A stretch of 64,000 bases of DNA from JAKFEE01 sp036675815 (GCA_036675815.1 JAKFEE010000036.1:69408-133407); one strand, 5' to 3'. Positions 43,202-53,142 are shown, counted from the stretch's first letter. Numbers and translations: made by a program. Notes: generated by a model not told the origin, from the letters alone.

Positions 43202-44538
43202 GTGCCGGCAACGGTCATGCCGTCGACACGTACCGTCGGCGAATCGATGCCATAGCGAAACACCAGATCATTGGCCGGCGTCAGGTGCCGGAACATGTCC
43301 TTCAGATTGCCGGCGATGGTGATCTCGCTCACCGGATAAGCGATCTTGCCGCCCTCGATCCAGAAGCCGGCGGCACCGCGGCTGTAGTCACCGGTAACGC
43401 CATTGACGCCCTGGCCGAACAGATCGGTCACGTACAGGCCTTCGGCGACGTCGTCCATCAATTCCGCGGCGGTGACCGGCCCCGGCTCGAGATAGACGTT
43501 GCTGGCGCTGGGTGACGGTGGCGACGAGGTGCCACGCGAGGCATGGCCGGTCGACTGCAGCCCAAGCTGCCGGGCCGACCGCAGATCGAGCAGCCAAGTA
43601 GTCAGAATGCCGCCGTCCACGAGATCGCGGCGGGCATTGGCGACGCCCTCGCCGTCGCAGGGGCGGGAACGCAGGCCGCGTCGCCGGTGGGGATCGTCGA
43701 CGATGCGGATGGCGGGACCGAACACCTGTTTGCCCTGGCAGTCCCTCAGGAAGGTGGTGCCGCGCGCCACCGACGCGCCATTGATGGCCCCCGCCAAATG
43801 GCTCACCAGTTCGCGTGCCACCCGCGGATGGTAGACGATCGGCACCCGGCAGCTACGCATCTTGCGGGGCTTCAGGCGGGCGACGGTCCGCTCCCCGGCC
43901 GATTGGCCGACGTCCTCGGGGCTGCGCAGGTCGGCCATGTGCACACAGGCGGAATAATCGTAGTCGCGCTCCATGCCCGTCGCATGGTCGCCGGCCAGCA
44001 CCGATGCCGAAATGGAGCTGGACGAGCGGGAATAGCTGTGAGCAAAGCCGTTGCTGCCGACGATGGCGATGCCCGAGCGGCTCCAATTGGCCTCGGCGCC
44101 CTCGGAATTGGTGACCCCGGGCACGGCGCGCGCCGCCTCTTCGGCCCGCCGCGCCATATCGACCAGTTGCTCGGCCGAGGGTTCGCTGGGGTCGCACAGG
44201 TCGAGGTCAGGCAATTCCTGAGCCAACTGGCCCGGCTCGGCCAGCCCGCAATAGGGGTCCTCGGGCACGATGTGCGCCATGGCGATGCCGCGTTCGATCA
44301 ACTCGTTGAGCGCCTGCGGCGACCGATCCGACGACGACACCAGAGCCTGGCGCTTGCCGATGAACACGCGCAGGCCGATGTCGGCGGATTCCGACCGCTC
44401 GAGCCGCTCGAGCGCCCCCAGGCGATAGGCCAGGGACATCGAGGCGGAATCGATGGCCACGGCGTCGGCGGCATCGGCGCCGGCATCGCAGGCCTTGGCG
44501 ATCAGATCGGTCAGTAGATTCAGCGCGGCCTCGTCCAT
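43198..44538 (-). CDS. pmbA: Metalloprotease-like PmbA/TldE
   Basis: A 446-residue member of the TldD/PmbA family. Visible blocks are GLRVFIGKRQALVSSSDRS, VTNSEGAEANWSRSGIAI, the central RVPIVYHPRVARELVSHL, and the C-terminal ASNVYLEPG, GVNGVTGDYSRGAAGFWIE and GKIAYPVSEITIAGNL. Like other PmbA proteins it lacks the TldD zinc motif and acts as the partner subunit, processing peptides such as microcins and modified precursors. ATG 44538 lies 29 bases after the ubiD stop. It is the last gene of the long minus-strand run. Confidence 0.9.
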   Translation of the reverse strand: MDEAALNLLTDLIAKACDAGADAADAVAIDSASMSLAYRLGALERLERSESADIGLRVFIGKRQALVSSSDRSPQALNELIERGIAMAHIVPEDPYCGLAEPGQLAQELPDLDLCDPSEPSAEQLVDMARRAEEAARAVPGVTNSEGAEANWSRSGIAIVGSNGFAHSYSRSSSSISASVLAGDHATGMERDYDYSACVHMADLRSPEDVGQSAGERTVARLKPRKMRSCRVPIVYHPRVARELVSHLAGAINGASVARGTTFLRDCQGKQVFGPAIRIVDDPHRRRGLRSRPCDGEGVANARRDLVDGGILTTWLLDLRSARQLGLQSTGHASRGTSSPPSPSASNVYLEPGPVTAAELMDDVAEGLYVTDLFGQGVNGVTGDYSRGAAGFWIEGGKIAYPVSEITIAGNLKDMFRHLTPANDLVFRYGIDSPTVRVDGMTVAGT

Positions 44539-44566
44539 TCGTGGATTCCCTTGCTCCGTCGCGTTG

Positions 44567-46081
44567 TCAGTCTTGTTTCCAGATGGGGCGGCCTGATCCG
44601 GGAAGCCCGTAGCTCGCCCATTTGCGCGTGACCTCATCGACGATCTCGCGCTCCATGCGGATCTTTTGCCCCCAGTCGCGCTTGGTTTCCGGCGGCCATT
44701 TGTTGGTGGCGTCGAGGCCGAGCTTGCCGCCGAGCCCCGAGTCCGGCGAGGCGAAATCGAGGTAATCGATGGGCGTGTTCTCCACCACCATGATGTCGCG
44801 CGCCGGGTCCATGCGGGTGGAGATCGCCCACATGACGTCCTTCCAGTCGCGGGCATTGATGTCGTCATCGACGACGATGACGAACTTGGTATAGACGAAC
44901 TGCCGCAGGAAGGACCACACCCCCATCATGATCCGTCGTGCATGGCCGGGATAGGCCTTGCGGATCGACACCACGGCGATGCGGTAGGAGCAGCCCTCGG
45001 GCGGCAGCCAGAAGTCGACGATTTCCGGGAACTGCTGCTGCAGCAGCGGAATGAACACCTCGTTCAGCGCCTCGCCGAGCACGCTAGGCTCATCCGGGGG
45101 GCGGCCGGTGAAGGTGGACAGGTAGATCGGCTGCTTGCGCATGGTCATGGCCGAGACGGTGAACACCGGGAACGGCTCGACGGCGTTGTAATAGCCGGTG
45201 TGGTCGCCGTAGGGGCCCTCATCGCCGTAATCGGTGAGCGAGACATGGCCCTCCAGCACGATCTCGGCCTCGGCCGGCACCTTGAGCGGTACGGTCAGGC
45301 AGTCGGCCAACTCCACCTTGGCGCCGCGCAATAGGCCGGCGAACTGGTATTCCGACAGCGTGTCCGGCACCGGCGTCACCGCGGCCAGGATGGTGCCGGG
45401 ATCGGCCCCGATCACCACCGCTGCCGGCAGCGGCTCGCGCTTTTCCGCCGCCCAGCGCGCATGGTGCTGGGCACCGCCGCGATGCTTGAGCCAGCGCATC
45501 AGCGTGGTGTTGCGCCCGGTCACCTGCATGCGGTAGATGCCCAGGTTGAACACGTCGCGCTTGTCGCCGCCGGGGCCGCGGGTCACCACCAGCGGCCAGG
45601 TGATCAGCGGCGCCGGCTCGCCCGGCCAGCAGGTCTGGATGGGCAGGCGCGCCAGGTCGACCTCGTTTCCGCGATGGACCACCTCCTGACAGGGGGCGCC
45701 GCCGACCGTCTTCGGCTTCATCGACATGACGGTCTTGAGCAGCGGCAGCATCTCCATGGCTTCGCGGAAGCCACCCGGCGGTTCCGGCTGCTTGAGGAAG
45801 GCCAGCGTCTCGCCGACCTCGCGCAACTGCTCCGGCGTTCGGTTCATACCCCAGGCGACGCGCTCGACCGTGCCGAACAGATTGACCAGCACCGGCATGT
45901 CATAGCGCCCGCCATCGGGGCGGACGACGTTCTCGAACAGCACCGCCGGCCCGCCTTCCGCCAGCAGTCGGGTCTGGATCTCGGTCATCTCCAGCACCGG
46001 CGACACCGGCGTCGCCACGCGCACCAGCCGCCCTTCGCGTTCCAGGCGCTGAATGAAGTCTCTGAGCGAGGTGTAGGTCAT
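44567..46081 (-). CDS. ubiD: UbiD-family decarboxylase (4-hydroxy-3-polyprenylbenzoate)
   Basis: A 504-residue UbiD protein. It starts MTYTSLRDFIQRLEREG and contains ENVVRPDG, the core NLGIYRMQVTGRNTTLMRW, the GEGPYGDHTGYY-like block EGPYGDHTGYYN (catalytic Glu region) and KFVIVVDDDINARDWKDVMW. It uses prenylated FMN to decarboxylate the ubiquinone precursor at the membrane. It lies between lpxK and pmbA in one transcription unit. The length matches the family (about 490-505). Confidence 0.93.
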   Translation of the reverse strand: MTYTSLRDFIQRLEREGRLVRVATPVSPVLEMTEIQTRLLAEGGPAVLFENVVRPDGGRYDMPVLVNLFGTVERVAWGMNRTPEQLREVGETLAFLKQPEPPGGFREAMEMLPLLKTVMSMKPKTVGGAPCQEVVHRGNEVDLARLPIQTCWPGEPAPLITWPLVVTRGPGGDKRDVFNLGIYRMQVTGRNTTLMRWLKHRGGAQHHARWAAEKREPLPAAVVIGADPGTILAAVTPVPDTLSEYQFAGLLRGAKVELADCLTVPLKVPAEAEIVLEGHVSLTDYGDEGPYGDHTGYYNAVEPFPVFTVSAMTMRKQPIYLSTFTGRPPDEPSVLGEALNEVFIPLLQQQFPEIVDFWLPPEGCSYRIAVVSIRKAYPGHARRIMMGVWSFLRQFVYTKFVIVVDDDINARDWKDVMWAISTRMDPARDIMVVENTPIDYLDFASPDSGLGGKLGLDATNKWPPETKRDWGQKIRMEREIVDEVTRKWASYGLPGSGRPIWKQD

Positions 46082-46132
46082 GGGCTTCGATCTCGGGGCG
46101 GGGGCTCATCGAACGGCGAATGCGCCGTCGCG

Positions 46133-47122
46133 TCAAGGCCCTGAGGCATCGTCGGCGGCGGCGAACAGCCCGGCGAGGTGGTGATCGAGCAGCGCTAGGT
46201 CGTCCCAGGCCAGGTCCACCGACAGTACGCGCACCTGATGACGGAGTTCCGCTGGCAGGCGGACGGCGTCTTTGGCGGTGGTGACCGGCAAGGCTGACAG
46301 TTCGCGCGCCTTGCGCAGGATCGGGGCGATGTCGCGGTGCGTGTAGGGGTGATGGTCGGGAAAGGCATACCGGGCGCGCACGAAGCCGCCAACCGCCGTC
46401 AGGGTGTCGAAGAATTTCTCTGGGCGGCCGATGCCGGCGAAGGCCACGAGATCGCGGCCGCGCAGATAAGCGGCTTCCGGGCCGGGGACCAGTTGGGCCC
46501 GCAGCACCGGCAGCCCGCCGAGCAACGCACCGACATTCGTCCGGTCGTCGCCCAGGATGACCAGCACCGAGGCGCGCGCCAGCCCCTGTGCGACCGGCTC
46601 ACGCAAAGGCCCAGCCGGGATCACCCGGCCGTTGCCGATGCCATAGCTGCCGTCCACCACCACCAGCGACAGGTCCTTGATCAGGCTGGGGTTCTGATGG
46701 CCGTCATCCAGAACGATGAGCTTGGCGCCGGCCGAGATGGCGGCGCGAGCGCCAGCGGGGCGCTGGCGGGCAACCCAGGTGGGGACATCGGCTGCCAGCA
46801 GCAGGGGTTCATCGCCGACGTCATCGGCGGTGTGCTTGGCGCGGTCGACCCGCAGTGGCCCGGTTTCCTTGCCGCCATAGCCGCGGGTGACGATGTGGGC
46901 GTCGATGCCATAGGCGCGCAGGCGTTGGGCCAGCGACAACGCCACCGGAGTCTTGCCGGCGCCGCCGGCGACGAGATTGCCGACGCAAATGACCGGCACG
47001 TCCATGCGTCGCGGTCTGACCCAGGCTTGGCGCAGCCGCCCGCCCCACGCATAAACGGCGCCCAGCGGCGACAGTAGCGCCGCGGCGGCACCGCCCTTGC
47101 TCCAGAAATCAGGAGCCAGCAT
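46133..47122 (-). CDS. lpxK: Tetraacyldisaccharide 4'-kinase
   Basis: A 329-residue LpxK. The Walker A-like motif GGAGKTPV is at residues 53-60 after VPVICVGNL. Further family blocks are HIVTRGYGGKETGPLRV and LDDGHQNPSL (catalytic Asp/His region), and FPDHHPYTHRDI near the C-terminus. It phosphorylates the lipid A disaccharide at the 4' position at the inner membrane. Its ATG (47122) overlaps the end of the DUF374 gene by 14 bases. The usual neighbour waaA (Kdo transferase) is not present here. Confidence 0.93.
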   Translation of the reverse strand: MLAPDFWSKGGAAAALLSPLGAVYAWGGRLRQAWVRPRRMDVPVICVGNLVAGGAGKTPVALSLAQRLRAYGIDAHIVTRGYGGKETGPLRVDRAKHTADDVGDEPLLLAADVPTWVARQRPAGARAAISAGAKLIVLDDGHQNPSLIKDLSLVVVDGSYGIGNGRVIPAGPLREPVAQGLARASVLVILGDDRTNVGALLGGLPVLRAQLVPGPEAAYLRGRDLVAFAGIGRPEKFFDTLTAVGGFVRARYAFPDHHPYTHRDIAPILRKARELSALPVTTAKDAVRLPAELRHQVRVLSVDLAWDDLALLDHHLAGLFAAADDASGP

Positions 47123-47843
47123 GATTGGCGGCGGCGTCGAGATGTGGCCACGCCGCCGGTTCCAGCGCGGGATGGCCCATGCGCACGTCGGCGGCGGCGG
47201 TCAACGCGTTGAGGCGCTGCTCGACCTCCTCGCGCAGCGCCTCCAGGGCGGCATCGCTGGCGCCCTTGGGGACATCGATCGGGCGACCCCAGACGAAGAC
47301 GCCCCTGCTGAACGGCAGTGCCACGAGGAAGCGATCCCAACTGCCGAGCAGGGCACGGCGTTTGGCCGCGTAGGCGGCGGGGATGATGGGCACGCCCGCC
47401 AGCCGGGCGACGTTGATGATCCCGGCCGACACGCGCTGGCGGGGGCCACGCGGGCCGTCGGGGGTGATGCCGATGCAGTCGCCGGCCTTCAACGCCTTCA
47501 GCATGGCGCGCAGCGCCGCCGAGCCGCCCCGGCTCGACGAGCCGGCGATGGTCTCGATGCCGAAATGCGCCACCGTGCGGGCGATGAGCTGGCCATCGCG
47601 ATGCTGCGAGATCAGCATGTGAATGCGCCGGTTCTCGTCCCAACTGTAGGGCATCATCAGCAGGCGGCCGTGCCAGAAGGCCAGAATGAAGGGCCGGCCC
47701 GCCTCCCAGTGCTGGCGGGGGATGTCGCCGCCGATCGTCTCCCAGCGGCTGGTCTTCCAGACGAAGCGGATATACGTGGCCGCCAACCAGCAGGCGACCC
47801 GGCGCACCCGCTCGTCCGCGGCGATGAGCTTGGCGAGCCTCAT
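47109..47843 (-). CDS. DUF374 lysophospholipid-acyltransferase-like protein
   Basis: A 244-residue member of the LPLAT superfamily (DUF374). The HX4D-like motif is seen as FWHGRLLMMPY, and the family blocks are RDGQLIARTVAHFGIETIAGSSSRGG and GITPDGPRGPRQRVSAGI, including the PDGPRGP signature. It probably acylates a lipid or LPS precursor at the inner face of the membrane. The ATG (47843) overlaps the msbA stop as ATGA, and its end overlaps lpxK. It belongs to the LPS group of the run. Confidence 0.85.
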   Translation of the reverse strand: MRLAKLIAADERVRRVACWLAATYIRFVWKTSRWETIGGDIPRQHWEAGRPFILAFWHGRLLMMPYSWDENRRIHMLISQHRDGQLIARTVAHFGIETIAGSSSRGGSAALRAMLKALKAGDCIGITPDGPRGPRQRVSAGIINVARLAGVPIIPAAYAAKRRALLGSWDRFLVALPFSRGVFVWGRPIDVPKGASDAALEALREEVEQRLNALTAAADVRMGHPALEPAAWPHLDAAANHAGS

Positions 47844-49684
47844 GGACTCGCCGCCACTGCGGCAATCGCCGGTTCGTTGAACTGCAGGGCATATAGCCGT
47901 GCATAGAGGCCCTGCTGCGCCAGCAGCTCGGCATGCGGCCCGGCCTCGACGACGCGGCCCCCGTCCACGACACAGATGAGATGGGCATTGACGATGGTCG
48001 ACAGGCGATGGGCCACCACCACGGTGGTGCGCCCGCGCATCAGCCGTTCCAGGGCCGCCTGCACCAGTCGCTCGGACTCGGTGTCGAGGGCCGAAGTCGC
48101 CTCGTCGAGCAGCAGGATCGGCGCGTTCTTCAGCATGGCCCGCGCAATCGACAGCCGTTGGCGCTGGCCGCCCGACAGCTTGATGCCGTGCTCGCCGACG
48201 ATGGTGTCATAGCCTTCAGGCAGGGCGGTGATGAAATCGTGGGCGGCAGCGTTGCGCGCCGCCTCCTCGATCTCGGCCTCGGTGGCGCCGAAGCGGCCAT
48301 AGGCGATGTTGGCGCGCACCGTATCGTCGAACAGGGTGATCTCCTGGCTGACCAGGGCGATCTGGCCGCGCAGGCTGGTCAGGCGTACGTCGCGCACGTC
48401 GGCGCCGTCGATCAGGATGCGTCCGGCCGATACGTCGTAGAAGCGCGGGACGAGGTTGAGGATCGTCGATTTGCCGGCGCCCGAGGGGCCGACCAGCGCC
48501 ACCGTCTGGCCGCCCGGCACGACCAGGTCGACCCCGGTCAGCGCCATCTTCTCGCTGCCGTAGGAGAAGCGCACGCCCTCGAAGCGGATGCCGCCCCCGC
48601 TGACGGCGAGCTCGACGGCGCCGGGCCGATCCTCGATCGTCGGCGTCACGTCGAGGGCGGTGAACAGCCGTTGCGCGGCAGCCAGGCCCTCCTGCAGCGA
48701 CGCGTTCATGGTCGCCAGCGACTTCAGCGGCTGCGAGGCCATCAGCAAGGCGGCGAGGAACGAGAAGAAGGCACCTGCCGTGGTGTCGCCGGCGATGACC
48801 CGATGCCCGCCATAGATGATGACGATGGTAATGGCGACCCCGGCCAGGGTCTCCATGGTCGGCGCCGACATGGCGCGCGTGCGGGCGGCCTTGCAGACGA
48901 GGCGCAGCAGGCCGGCGACGATGGTCGAGACCTTCTGCGCCTCATAGCCTTCCATGTTGTAGGTCTTGACCACGCGCACGCCCTGGAACGATTGCTCGAG
49001 CACGGTGGTCAGCTGGCCCATCTGGGCCTGGGTGTTGCCGGTGACCTTGCGCATGCGCCGGCCGAGGCGCACGACGGGCAGAATGGCCAGCGGAAAAAGG
49101 ACGAACGAGGCAGCGGCCAGCATCCAGTCCTGGTAGAACATCACGCCAACCAGGAATACGACCGACAGCGCGTCCTTGCCGAGGCCGGTCAGGGAGTTCG
49201 AGACCGCGGCGCGCATCTGCTGAACGTCATTGGTTAGGCGCGAGATCAGATGCCCGGTGGAATTGGCATGGAAAAACGCCAGATCCATGCGCATCAGGTG
49301 CCGGAACAGCCGATTCTGCATATCGGCGATGATGCGCTGGCCGGCGTCGGCCATCAGCGTCGCCTGGGCGTAACTGGCCAGGGACTTGACGGCGAAAGTG
49401 CCCAGCACCGCCAACCCGACCGGCCACAGCAGTTGACGGTTTTTCTCGAAGAACACCTTGTTGATCACGGGGTCGAGCAGCCATGCGCTGGCGGCGGTGG
49501 CGCCGGCGACGATGGCCATGCACAGCAGCGCCAGCCCAAGGCGGCCGACATAGGGGCGGACGCCTTCCCGGAACAGGCGGCGCACGAGGCCCCAGCTCGA
49601 TTGATCGAGGGGAAGTCTGCTCAATTGACCCAAGTCCGATGGCTTGACGCCGGCGGGTATAGCATGCCCTTTGCCAAGGGCCAA
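47840..49684 (-). CDS. msbA: Lipid A export ABC transporter (MsbA-like)
   Basis: A 614-residue fused ABC exporter. The six-helix membrane domain covers about 40-340 (LISRLTNDVQQMRAAV is the intracellular coupling region). The nucleotide-binding domain has Walker A GPSGAGKST, Q-loop SQEITLFDDTV, signature LSGGQRQRLS, Walker B ILLLDEATSA and the His switch VAHRLSTI. With lpxK and an acyltransferase beside it, flipping of lipid A core is the likely role. The start appears to be TTG at 49684, since no in-frame ATG fits; a TTG further in (SDLGQLSR) is possible. Confidence 0.9.
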   Translation of the reverse strand: MALGKGHAIPAGVKPSDLGQLSRLPLDQSSWGLVRRLFREGVRPYVGRLGLALLCMAIVAGATAASAWLLDPVINKVFFEKNRQLLWPVGLAVLGTFAVKSLASYAQATLMADAGQRIIADMQNRLFRHLMRMDLAFFHANSTGHLISRLTNDVQQMRAAVSNSLTGLGKDALSVVFLVGVMFYQDWMLAAASFVLFPLAILPVVRLGRRMRKVTGNTQAQMGQLTTVLEQSFQGVRVVKTYNMEGYEAQKVSTIVAGLLRLVCKAARTRAMSAPTMETLAGVAITIVIIYGGHRVIAGDTTAGAFFSFLAALLMASQPLKSLATMNASLQEGLAAAQRLFTALDVTPTIEDRPGAVELAVSGGGIRFEGVRFSYGSEKMALTGVDLVVPGGQTVALVGPSGAGKSTILNLVPRFYDVSAGRILIDGADVRDVRLTSLRGQIALVSQEITLFDDTVRANIAYGRFGATEAEIEEAARNAAAHDFITALPEGYDTIVGEHGIKLSGGQRQRLSIARAMLKNAPILLLDEATSALDTESERLVQAALERLMRGRTTVVVAHRLSTIVNAHLICVVDGGRVVEAGPHAELLAQQGLYARLYALQFNEPAIAAVAASP

Positions 49685-49715
49685 CGCGCGCAGTAGCGAT
49701 TGGCCCCTGGCCTAT

Positions 49716-51035
49716 TCAGTTCACCGTTAATCCCGCCGGATTGCCAACCACGACCCAACTCAGCTGCGCGGGGTCCAGCAGGCGTTGGGCCACACGTTTG
49801 ACGTCGTCCAGCGTCACCCGTTCGATCAGGCCGTTGCGGCGATCGAGATAATCGATCCCCAGCTCGTCGAGCTGGATGGAGACCAGAATGCCGGCGATGG
49901 CGTTGGTGCTGGTCAACTGCAAGGGGAAGGACCCGGTGAGGTAAGTCTTTGCGTTGTTCAACTCTTCGTTCGTCGGCCCGTCCTCGCGCAAGCGTCGCCA
50001 CTCCTCTCGGATTACCTCGATGGACTGCGCCACGCGATCGTTCTGGGTGGCGACGCCACCGGCCATGAGCGCCCCATAGTCCAGCGGCTGCAGATAGGTG
50101 CTGACCGAATAGGCGAGGCCGCGCTTCTCGCGCACCTGCTCCATCAGCCGTGAGTTGAAGCCGCCACCGCCCAGGATGTAGTTCATGATATAGGCAGCAT
50201 ACCAATCGGGATCCTTGCGGGCGATGCCCGCCTTGCCGAACACCACGACGCTTTGCGGGATGTCGCGATGTTCGACCAGCAGCGTGCCCGCCGCCGCGGG
50301 GGTGGTCGACGCCACCGCCAGCGGTGCCGCCTTCTCGGGAAGCTGGCCGAATGCCTTGTCGAGCAGCGGCTTCAGGTGTTCGGCGGTGATGTCGCCGCTG
50401 ACGCCGATGATCAGATTGTCGCGGGCAAAGCGCCCTTCGATGAAACCGTGCAGATCCTTGCGGTCGATGGACCGCACCGATTCCGGCGTCCCGCTGACCG
50501 CGGTGCCGTAGGGGTGCGCGGGAAAGGCCGTGGCCATCCATTTGCGTCCCGCCACGTTGTTGGGATCCTGTAACTCACGCGCCAGGCCCGCCAGGATCTG
50601 GGCGCGAATGCGCTCGATGGGTTCGCTGTCGAGGCGTGGTTGCGTCAATGCCAGTCGCAGCATGTCGAAGGCGAAGTCGCGATTTTCACCAAGCGTGCGC
50701 AGGTTGCCGGAGAAGGTGTCGCGATTGGCGTCGAAGCTGAGGCGGATGGCCTTGTCCTCGAGGGCCTTCTGAAACTCGTACGAGCGCATGTCCCCGGCGC
50801 CTTCGTCCAGCAGCCCCGAGACCATGTTGGCGGTGCCGGCTTTGTTCTGGGGATCGGCAATGGCGCCGCCGCGGAAGGCAAAGCTGGTTGAGATGATCGG
50901 GTTGGTATGATCCTCGACCAACCAGGCGACGATGCCCTTGTCGCTGACCACACGCTGCACTTCGACGGCGCCGGCCGGAGTGACCGTGATGGCCAGCAGC
51001 AGGGCGGCCATGCCCATCATCTTCACGATGTTCAT
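49716..51035 (-). CDS. M16 peptidase-like protein, non-catalytic subunit
   Basis: A 439-residue M16-family protein with a signal peptide (MAALLLAITVTPAGA). The HxxEH zinc site is absent: at the corresponding place it reads NKAGTANMVSGLLDEGAG. The substrate-binding Arg/Tyr motif is kept (GFNSRLMEQVREKRGLAYSV). It therefore matches the inactive partner in periplasmic M16 pairs. ATG 51035 overlaps the stop of the catalytic subunit (ATGA), so the two should be made in equal amounts. The msbA-like gene starts 32 bases further on. Confidence 0.9.
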   Translation of the reverse strand: MNIVKMMGMAALLLAITVTPAGAVEVQRVVSDKGIVAWLVEDHTNPIISTSFAFRGGAIADPQNKAGTANMVSGLLDEGAGDMRSYEFQKALEDKAIRLSFDANRDTFSGNLRTLGENRDFAFDMLRLALTQPRLDSEPIERIRAQILAGLARELQDPNNVAGRKWMATAFPAHPYGTAVSGTPESVRSIDRKDLHGFIEGRFARDNLIIGVSGDITAEHLKPLLDKAFGQLPEKAAPLAVASTTPAAAGTLLVEHRDIPQSVVVFGKAGIARKDPDWYAAYIMNYILGGGGFNSRLMEQVREKRGLAYSVSTYLQPLDYGALMAGGVATQNDRVAQSIEVIREEWRRLREDGPTNEELNNAKTYLTGSFPLQLTSTNAIAGILVSIQLDELGIDYLDRRNGLIERVTLDDVKRVAQRLLDPAQLSWVVVGNPAGLTVN

Positions 51036-52435
51036 TGCAGCGCCTCCACCTCTCGTGCCCGATTTGCGGATTCCTGCGGCGGCGTCGCCACCTTCTCGGT
51101 CTTGCCCGGCAGTAAGACGCTGGTGACCGACTGGTCGGCCTTGAGCACCATGCGCGCCGCTTCGCGCACCTGATCGATGGTGACGGCGGCGATGCGCTCG
51201 GGCCAACGCTCGACGTCCTCGATGCTCTGGCCGGTGGTGAGTGCCACGCCGAAGGCGTAGGCGCCGGCCTGCAGCGAATCGCGTGCATAGGCCACGTTGG
51301 CGCGCAAACGCTCCTTCGCCCGCTCAATCTCGCCGCCGTCGACGTCGCCGGTGGCGATCTGGTCGAGTTCGGCAATCATCGCCTGCTCGAGGGTGTCCAT
51401 CGCTACTCCCGGCCGGGGTGAGGCATAGACGCCGAAGCTGGACAGGTCGAGGGCGCTGGGATCGTAGAAGGTCCCGGCGGCGGTGGCCAACTCCTTCTCA
51501 ACCACCAGCTTGCGGTAGAGCCGGCTGGTGGTGCTGCCGCCAATCACCTCGGACAGGACTTCGAGGGGATAGGCGTATTTCGTGTCGCCGGAGCTGTAGC
51601 TGGGCGCCAGGAACCGGCGGCCCCAACTTGGCTGGCGGACGTCGGGATGGCGCAACTCCACACGCCGTGCCGTCAGGGGGTACGGCTCTTGCGGGCGTAG
51701 GCGCCTGGGCACGTCGCGCGGGGGCAGGCTGCCGTAATATTTCTCGGCCAAGGGCTTCAACTCTTTGGCGGTGATGTCGCCGGCGACGATGAGGATCGCG
51801 TTGTTGGGGGCGTAGTATTTCTTATAGAAGTCGATGGCGTCCTCGGTGTCGAGCTTGGCAATCTCCACCGCCCAGCCGATGATCGGGTTGCGGTACGGAT
51901 GGTTGAGGTAGAGCGCGGCCTCCGATCGCTCACTCAACAGCGCCGCCGGGTCGTTGTCGGTGCGCGACCGGCGCTCCTCGAGGACGACGTCGCGCTCGGT
52001 GTGCACATCCTTGGGGTCGAGGCGCAGATTGGCAATGCGATCGGCCTCCATCCGCATCACCAGTTCCAGGTGTTCCTTGGCGACGTTCTGGAAATAGGCG
52101 GTGTAGTCGGAGCTGGTGAAGGCGTTGTCGCGACCGCCGTGACGGGCGATGATCTTGGAGAATTCGCCCGGCGGCACCGCCTCGGTGCCCTTGAACATCA
52201 AATGTTCGAGCAGATGGGCGATGCCGCTCTTGCCGGCAGGTTCGTCGGCGGCGCCCACGCGATACCAGACCATATGGCTGACGACCGGGATGCGGTGGTT
52301 GGGGATCACCACCACTTGCATGCCATTCGGCAGGACGAAGGACTCGGGGTTGAAAATCTGAGCCGCTGCGGGCGTCGCCAGGAGCAGCGGGATCGCGATC
52401 AGTGCCGCCGCCAGCCGGCGCGGAGTGAACTTCAT
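51032..52435 (-). CDS. M16 zinc peptidase, catalytic subunit
   Basis: A 467-residue periplasmic M16 metallopeptidase. The signal peptide (ALIAIPLLLATPAAA) is followed by the inverted zinc motif HLLEH (74-78 from the chosen start), then the downstream Glu region VVLEERRSRTDN and a typical second domain. Three consecutive ATG codons (52441, 52438, 52435) follow a GGAG; spacing favours the last (MKFTPRR). A further ATG at 52450 is possible. It probably degrades small peptides or processes envelope proteins together with the downstream partner. Confidence 0.92.
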   Translation of the reverse strand: MKFTPRRLAAALIAIPLLLATPAAAQIFNPESFVLPNGMQVVVIPNHRIPVVSHMVWYRVGAADEPAGKSGIAHLLEHLMFKGTEAVPPGEFSKIIARHGGRDNAFTSSDYTAYFQNVAKEHLELVMRMEADRIANLRLDPKDVHTERDVVLEERRSRTDNDPAALLSERSEAALYLNHPYRNPIIGWAVEIAKLDTEDAIDFYKKYYAPNNAILIVAGDITAKELKPLAEKYYGSLPPRDVPRRLRPQEPYPLTARRVELRHPDVRQPSWGRRFLAPSYSSGDTKYAYPLEVLSEVIGGSTTSRLYRKLVVEKELATAAGTFYDPSALDLSSFGVYASPRPGVAMDTLEQAMIAELDQIATGDVDGGEIERAKERLRANVAYARDSLQAGAYAFGVALTTGQSIEDVERWPERIAAVTIDQVREAARMVLKADQSVTSVLLPGKTEKVATPPQESANRAREVEALQ

Positions 52436-52575
52436 CATCATCTCCAGCATGTCGTCGCCGTAGAACCGACGATTTGAGCAGGCAAATGCCGGGCGCCGCA
52501 AGCCCGACTTCGGCTGCGGCGCCGCATGAGGTGCCGAAAATGTGATGAAAAGGCGAAGGAGCTGGGGCGCTCGTC

Positions 52576-53142
52576 TCAGAAGAGGCCCTCGAGCAAGCCC
52601 TTTTTGCGCCGTTTGATCAGCGGCGTCTCCCCGTCGGTCGCCGCGCGGCCAAGGGCGCGGTTGGTCCGCAGCCGCTGGGCCTCCTTGTCGGGGTCGACCA
52701 GCGTCCCCGGCTGTTCGGGTGCCCGCCAGAAGACCAGACGATCGGTGAAGCTCTTGTCGGCGTCGGCCAACGCGGCGAGCTCGCGATTGACGAGGCTGCG
52801 GATGTCGGGCTTGGCGCGGTCGGCACCCGCCAGATGCAGCAGTGCGATTTCGCCTGGGCTGCGGCCCCCCACCTCGACGGCGCGCGACCCCAGCAGGGTG
52901 CCCCGCGCCTGTTCGCGCACGGTGCCTTCCTGCGGGCGCACCGCCCCCGGCTCCGGCGGGCGTAACTGGAATTGCGGCGGCACCGATAGTGGCGCACGCG
53001 CCACTACGGCAAATTCGTCCGGCGGGGTCTTGGTCCAGCCGAGGGCCTGTTTCGCGTCGCTGCAGCCCGAGAGCGACAGCGCAACCAGCGCGGCGACGGC
53101 CACGCCGCGCAGCACGGGGGAGGGGGAGCGGTGCAGAGTCAT
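52576..53142 (-). CDS. DUF3035 lipoprotein
   Basis: A 188-residue lipoprotein. The signal peptide ends in the lipobox LSGC (about residues 24-27). The mature part is Pro/Arg-rich with PPDEFAVVARAPLSVPPQF, the conserved core of DUF3035, a family restricted mostly to alphaproteobacteria. It ends KRRKKGLLEGLF. ATG 53142 overlaps the lspA stop (ATGA), so the lipoprotein is made right after its own signal peptidase. The function of DUF3035 is unknown. Confidence 0.88.
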   Translation of the reverse strand: MTLHRSPSPVLRGVAVAALVALSLSGCSDAKQALGWTKTPPDEFAVVARAPLSVPPQFQLRPPEPGAVRPQEGTVREQARGTLLGSRAVEVGGRSPGEIALLHLAGADRAKPDIRSLVNRELAALADADKSFTDRLVFWRAPEQPGTLVDPDKEAQRLRTNRALGRAATDGETPLIKRRKKGLLEGLF

